A stretch of DNA of 20,955 nt from Zygnema circumcarinatum (lineage: Eukaryota; Streptophyta; Zygnematophyceae; Zygnematales; Zygnemataceae), in NCBI GenBank assembly GCA_037447605.1, contig CM074806.1, forward strand, positions 326,402 to 347,356, in the 5' to 3' direction. The translations under genes and the position numbers were made by a program. Under the pieces are notes generated by a model, which saw nothing but the letters and a program-made list of their open reading frames with translations, ran no database searches and had not been told where the DNA came from. This document shows, piece by piece, positions 16,171 to 20,955 of this stretch. Each line of letters opens with the position of its first letter. Position 1 is the first letter of the stretch.

Positions 16171-19100
16171 GTCACAGCTTTGCCCTAACCCTAATTTCCG
16201 CCCCCTTCCTTTACCCCTTCCTTCCTCACCTGCTGCTTTCAACCCTAGCACCCTGAACCCTCGTTTTCAAACCTCGAAGGAGGACAGAATTAGGGTTTTG
16301 GCCCCCCTGCTTCCATGCAGAAACTCTAGGGTTTTTAGGGTTTCTAGGGTCACATGCAGTCATGGAAGCTCTCTTGCGGAGCAAAGAACGGAAGCAAAGG
16401 AAGGAGAAGGGGACGGAGAACGGAACGGAGAACGGAACGGAGTCCCGCCCTATGTTGCGCTCCATGTGCACAGCGACTTCAGTTTGCTCGACGGAGCCAG
16501 CCAGGTTCGTGCATGGAACGCTCTGCACGCCTGCAAATTCCTTGAACCCTGAAACCCTAAAGACCTCCTCAAGGTCTTGAGACTCTGAAACCCTAAAATT
16601 CAGTTCTAGTTTTTTCTAGCTCATCGACCACTAACGATTTAAACCCCTAAACCTGAGACCCTAAAGACTGGAAACCCTAAAGTAGTGAACCCTACAACAT
16701 GCATAATTCCTCGAAGGTTATTTAGGTTAAAGTTGGTGAGGGGGGATGGGGGGATGTGAGCAGCTCCCGGGGTTGGTCGAGAGAGCGAAGGAGCTCGGGA
16801 TGCCTGCACTCGCTGTCACAGACCATGGGGGTACTCGCTCTCTCTCTGTCACCCTCTCTCTCCGCTGTCCCTCTCTCACCCACTCTCTCTCTCTTTCTCA
16901 CTCTGCTGTCACTCTCTCACCCTCTTTCTCTGCTGTCCTTCTCTCTCTCTCTGCTGACCCTCTCTCACCCTCGCTCTCTCTCTCTCTCTGCTGTCCCTCT
17001 CTCACCGTCTTTCTCTGCTGTCCCTCTCACTCTGCTGTCCCTCTCTCTCTCGCTCTTTGCTGACCTCTCTCTTGGCCTGTTCGTCGCCATCCCTTCCCGC
17101 CTCTCTCTTTCCCTTGTTCTCTGTTGTTTTGTCTCGAATGTGTTTTTTTTCGACAATTCTCCACCACACAGTCCCTCTTCCCCCTCTCCCACATTTCTTT
17201 TCCCCCTCTCTCTTTTTCTTTTTAAAGTCCCCAAGTTCAAAGAAACGGATGTTCCAACCTGAAGAGTAAAGAATGTGCGTTTCCATGTGTTTCCTGTTCC
17301 ATGTGTGCAGTTATGTACGGATCCGTACAACTAGTCAAACTGTGCCATAAAGCGGGCATCAAGCCCATCATCGGAAACGAGATGTACATCATCCATGGCG
17401 ACATCACCGAGAAAAGACAAGGCCGCGGAAATCAGGCGAAAAAGTATGTATATATATAGTATTTTTTTCTTAAGAAAATCCTAAATTTGACAACTAATTG
17501 GACCCGTTTCCATGTAACTTTAGGGTTTTTTGAGTTTATTTCGGATTTTTGAAGCTTTTGGGGTCTTTAGGGTTTCTAGGAATTTAGGGTTTTGTGTGAC
17601 ACCTGGCAGCGTGTGAGGCTTGGTTGACCGATCTTGACTTTGTTTGACTTTCTGTACCGCATGGGGCCAGGTTCCATGTGACAGTTTTGGCAAAAAATAA
17701 AACCGGATATCGAAATTTGGTGCAGCTCACCACCATCTCTCAGTTGCAAGGCATGCAGGTGAGCCAGCTGGCAGCCGGAGACGATGCCACATGGCACCTT
17801 CTGAGTGGCTGGAAAATGCACTTTAGGAAGGCTGTTCTTCTTAAATATTTTAAGTATCTTGTCAAGAACTAATCCTAATCTTAAAAAACCTAAAACCCTC
17901 AACCCTGAAACCCTAAACCCTAAAACCCTAAACTCCAAAACCCTAAACCCTAACCCCTAAAATCCTAAAACCCTAAACCTTAAACCCTTAACCCTAAAAC
18001 CCTAATCCTACAACCCTAAACCCTAAAACCCTAAGCCCTTAACCCCTCAGAGGATACCAAAACCCTACAGCCTTTGGAAACTCTAAAATGCAACTTGCTA
18101 TATGAGCGGCTATTTGCATATTTTTTTTTTAAAGATATTGAATTTATTGTTTTTGCAGGGAATTGGAATTTTTGCAAGGCCATGCATTAACAGGTCAGTT
18201 CCATATAACTGAACAAGCGGTCGATCGTTAGGGTTAGGTTTCAGGCCCATAGTTGTTAGGGTTAGGGTTTTGGAGTTAGTCTTTAGGAATAGGGCTTTGC
18301 TTTCATAGTCATTTCGATTTGACTTTCATTTCAACATATTTTTTAGGGTTATGGTTACAGGTAGCTTGCAGGTCTTTTCAGTGAGGTCTACGGTTTAGCA
18401 TTCCCAAAGAAAGAAAGACCTAAAGCCCTAAAACCCGAAACCATTAGAATTCCCCAAAGCCCTGAACCTATATTCGTAAAACCCTGCACCCAAAAACCCC
18501 TACAACCCTAAACCCCCAAAACCGTAAACCCCTAAAGACCCTAAACCCTTACGATTTCCCAAAAACTCTAAACCCTAAATCACGCTTCTCCAAAACCGTA
18601 AGCACCTGAAACCCTAGAACCCTAAATATTTAAAGACCTAAATACCTGAAAACTTAGAAACGCTAAAACCTTAAAACTCTCATTATTCCCCAAAGCCGTA
18701 AGACCCTAAACCGTGAACCCTAAACCCTAAACTCTAACCCTAAACCCTGAACCCTGAACCCTATACCCTAAATCCTGAACTCTAAAGCTTAAACCCTAAA
18801 CCCTAAACCCTAAACCCTAACCCTGAACCCTGAACCCTGAACCAACAACCCTAAACCCTAAACCCTGAACCCTGAACCCTGAACCCTGAACCCTGAACCC
18901 TAAACCCTAAACCCTAAACCCTAAACCCTGAACCCTGAACCTTGAACCTGAACCCTGAACCCTAAACCCTACCCTAAACCCTGAACCCTGAACCCTGAAC
19001 CCTGAACCCTAAACCCTAAACCCTAAACTGAACCCTGAACCCTGAACCCTGAACCCTAAACCCTAAACCCTAAACTGAACCCTAAACCCTAAACCCTAAA

Positions 19101-19538
19101 CCCTAAACCCTGAACCCTGAACCCTGAACCCTGAACCCTGAACCCTAAACCCTACCCTAAACCCTGAACCCTGAACCCTGAACCCTGAACCCTAAACCCT
19201 AAACCCTAAACTGAACCCTGAATCCTGAACCCTAAACCCTAAACCCTGAACCCCAAACACTAAACCCTAGACCCTAAAGCCATTTGAAGGGCCCTGCAGG
19301 GACCTACTGGCGCAACATCACGAGGGCCTCATCGTATGCAGCGGATGTCAGTCCGGGGAGGTATGCATGCATCCGCAACATCACTTTTCCTCTCCATCCC
19401 ATTTGCTGAGAGTTTGATTTTTCTTATAGTACTGTTTTTTAAACAGTAGATTGGGGGCGAAGATTCGTTTGAGTACTTTGTTGGAAGTGAATCCTTGAAA
19501 CCCTAAAACCTTAGAAGCCCTTACAACTCTCTCTCTCT

Positions 19539-19571
<33 letters not shown>

Positions 19572-20702
19572 CCCCTCGCCCCCCTCCCTCCCTCATATTT
19601 AAGCACCCTAAGCGTTCGAACCCTAAGTTCAGTCCTCGCATCTGTCTGTCCGGGAACCCCAAACTTTCAAAAACCCTAAACCCTGATTTTCGAACCATAG
19701 ATTTCTGAACCCTAAATCCTCTGCTCTATTTCCGGCTTCTCTGCTCCATGCAGGTCCCGCAACTGATACTGAAAGGTGACATGGAAACGGCTTTAGAGAC
19801 AGTCAAGTGGTGAGCACAGTTCAAATTTTTGTTTTTAAAAGTGGAGATTGATGCCACGTGGCTGATAGTGATTGGCCTATCCGACCTATCAAGATTTTCG
19901 GACACCTGTGGAACATCATTTATTTGCTCTTTTCTACTTTATATGTGTGATAGATTTTTGTACTCGGATATTTTTCATATTTGGATGATTCTGAATTTCT
20001 CGTAAACTGTCTCACATGGAACACAGGTATCGGCACGTATTTGGAGAGGACTATTACTTGGAAGTGATGAATCACAAACGGCCCGAAAATGTAATTATTA
20101 ATAAAGGCATTATGGACCTGGCCGATCAAACGGTAAATTTCCGTACAACCTAATTCTATTCTGAACCCTCTCTTTCTCCTCTCATGAATTATTTCTCCTT
20201 CCTCTTTTTAGTTTGAAACGCACTCAAACCTTAGAAACTTGGAATTTTGTGAACCCTAAACCGGTACAGAATGCAGGGAATCAAAATGGTGGCCACAAAC
20301 GATTCGCATTTTACGCGATGTGAAGATAAACACTCTCATCGAGCACTGATCTGCATCAAGGTCAGTTTCTCTCTCTCTCTCTCTCTCTCTTTCTCCCGTC
20401 CCTCTCTCCCTCCTAATCACCCCTTTCTTCCCCTCTTACCTCTCTCCTCCCCATCCCTCTACCCTTCCCTCTCTCTCTCCCCCGTCCCTCTCTTCATCAC
20501 TCTCTTTCCCTGTGATCCTTCCCCTCCTCTCCTGTCCCACTCCGTCCCTCCCTTCCTCCCCCCCCTCTCCTCCTCTCCTCTCCCTCTCTCTCTCTCTCTC
20601 CTATCCCTCTCCTGCGTGTTCTATGTACGAAGCATGAAATAGTGCGTGGTTTGTTCTGCAGACGAACCAACAATACGACAAAATGGGCGCCATGGAATAC
20701 AC
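16040..20702 (+). CDS. Bacterial-type DNA polymerase III alpha (DnaE-like), N-terminal part, intron-containing
   Basis: Ten exons can be joined with matching phases: 16040-16504 (start uncertain), 16764-16830, 17311-17443, 17671-17758, 18159-18193, 19300-19360, 19754-19809, 20027-20132, 20277-20360 and 20662-20702, then the gene leaves the window. This gives about 378 residues, the PHP domain that opens DnaE. Numbering from 16040, the metal-site residues are all present: H142-V-H144, D175-H176, E201 (GNEMY), H224, C279 (SGCQSGEVPQ) and D346-S-H348 (ATNDSHF). Other DnaE landmarks are SLLDG, KAGIKPIIG, VLAKNKTGYRNLV, GIFARPCIN and VFGEDYYLEV. DnaE is the catalytic subunit of bacterial replicase; the PHP domain binds metals and can proofread. 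A eukaryotic nuclear copy would plausibly act in an organelle. The open stretch before residue 120 is rich in S, R and P with few acidic residues and could be a plastid transit peptide, starting at 16040 or 16088, but it overlaps the G-box array and telomere-like motifs. An upstream exon joining at a TGCAG near 16355 is the alternative. Polymerase palm residues are beyond the window, so activity cannot be judged. Confidence 0.92.
16831..17310 (+). repeat. DnaE-like intron 2 with tandem CT-rich repeat
   Basis: About 16836-17060 is a tandem repeat around CTCTCTCACCCTCTTTCTCTGCTGTCC on the sense strand. It spans nearly half of the 480-nt intron. Open frames across it are compositional. Confidence 0.65.
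17870..19290 (+). repeat. Heptamer telomere-like arrays around a micro-exon
   Basis: CCCTAAA, CCCTGAA and variants fill 17870-18060 (intron 4) and, after a 35-nt exon (18159-18193), most of intron 5. They are degenerate at 18410-18720 and dense at 18720-19275. Within the dense part a segment of about 85 bp beginning CCTAAACCCTACCCTAAACC at 18961 recurs at 19144, giving a 183-bp higher-order period. Blocks of CCCTGAA alternate with blocks of CCCTAAA, joined by recurrent AAACTGAACCC junctions. Intron 5 is 1106 nt, the longest in the gene. Confidence 0.9.
19361..19753 (+). repeat. DnaE-like intron 6 with CT tract
   Basis: It contains a (CT)n tract at about 19526-19595 and degenerate telomere-like motifs (ACCCTAAG, AAACCCTAAACCC), between donor GAG|GTATGC and acceptor CATGCAG|GTCCC. 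Confidence 0.6.
20361..20661 (+). repeat. DnaE-like intron 9 made largely of CT repeats
   Basis: Positions 20370-20605 are almost entirely pyrimidine (CTCTCT, CTCCCT, CCTCTCC) on the sense strand. The intron ends GTTCTGCAG. Reading frames spanning it are compositional. Confidence 0.65.
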
Positions 20703-20955
20703 GTGCGCATCCCCAACCCCATTAACCCTAAAACCTAAAGTCCCCAAAACCCTACACTCCTTCAAGCCCTAAGCCCAAGAAATACAGAAGAGAAAATGTA
20801 CCGTGAACCTTTGCGTTTGAGCTTGGAAGCTTCCAAAACCCAGTATGGTATTAAGATACAATAGTCCAGATTCCGAATTAAACTTCCCACAACTCTCTCT
20901 CTCTCTCTCTCTCCCTCCCTCCCTCCCCTCCCTCCCCTCCCTCCCCTCCCTCCCC
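20703..20955 (+). repeat. Intron sequence and CT/CCCTC tract at the window edge
   Basis: After the last visible exon (donor AC|GTGCGC, a weak site) there are degenerate CCCTAAA motifs to about 20775, then unique sequence, then a (CT)n and CTCCC tract from about 20892 to the end. No exon is recognised here; the polymerase gene should continue beyond. Confidence 0.5.

Noticed and set aside
16746-17330. Frames of 70-168 residues over the CT-rich intron
   Set aside because: They overlap the exon-intron structure of the polymerase gene in other frames and translate simple repeats.
16040-20702. Bacterial contamination as source of the DnaE gene
   Set aside because: The reading frame is interrupted by nine GT...AG introns with consistent phases, which bacteria would not have.
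1-20955. tRNA or rRNA genes
   Set aside because: No cloverleaf with GTTCRANNC and acceptor pairing, and no rRNA-like block, was recognised by eye.

Overview
The window looks like nuclear DNA of a photosynthetic eukaryote, most likely green-lineage. I cannot name the species. Protein-coding blocks can be joined across GT...AG introns with matching phases. G-box (CACGTG), CCAAT and telo-box-like motifs are common. Telomere-type repeats of the plant heptamer form (TTTAGGG) and the hexamer form (TTAGGG) both occur inside introns and spacers. One gene encodes a bacterial-type DNA polymerase III alpha subunit split by introns, which argues against bacterial contamination.

Layout. Positions 1-2940 are gene-poor: a G-rich 15-bp minisatellite, a 981-bp tandem duplication, a dispersed repeat family and a foldback element. 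Positions 3583-4559 (+) hold a three-exon gene for a small predicted secretory protein. Positions 5041-6308 (-) hold a two-exon gene for an unrecognised membrane protein; a TTAGGG array fills part of its intron and a G-box/CCAAT array lies at its 5' side. Positions 7170-9302 (-) are an intact hAT-type transposase reading frame with a BED zinc finger. Positions 9303-10815 are a pyrimidine-rich spacer. Positions 10816-14801 (-) hold a six-exon, 999-residue SEN1-like superfamily 1 helicase with all main motifs. A 1.2-kb divergent spacer follows, with two hairpins and telomere-like motifs. From about 16040 to beyond the window end (+) runs the N-terminal part of a DnaE-type polymerase, at least ten exons, with a PHP domain that keeps every expected metal ligand.

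How the genes relate. The helicase and the DnaE-like gene are divergent and share an upstream spacer. Helicases of the SEN1 class act on RNA or RNA:DNA, and DnaE is a replicative polymerase, so a nucleic-acid-metabolism pairing is possible but unproven. The membrane-protein gene and the DnaE-like gene both have four CACGTG boxes clustered near their 5' ends, which could mean common light- or stress-type control. Introns and spacers carry telomere-like arrays and long pyrimidine tracts that account for most of the non-coding length.
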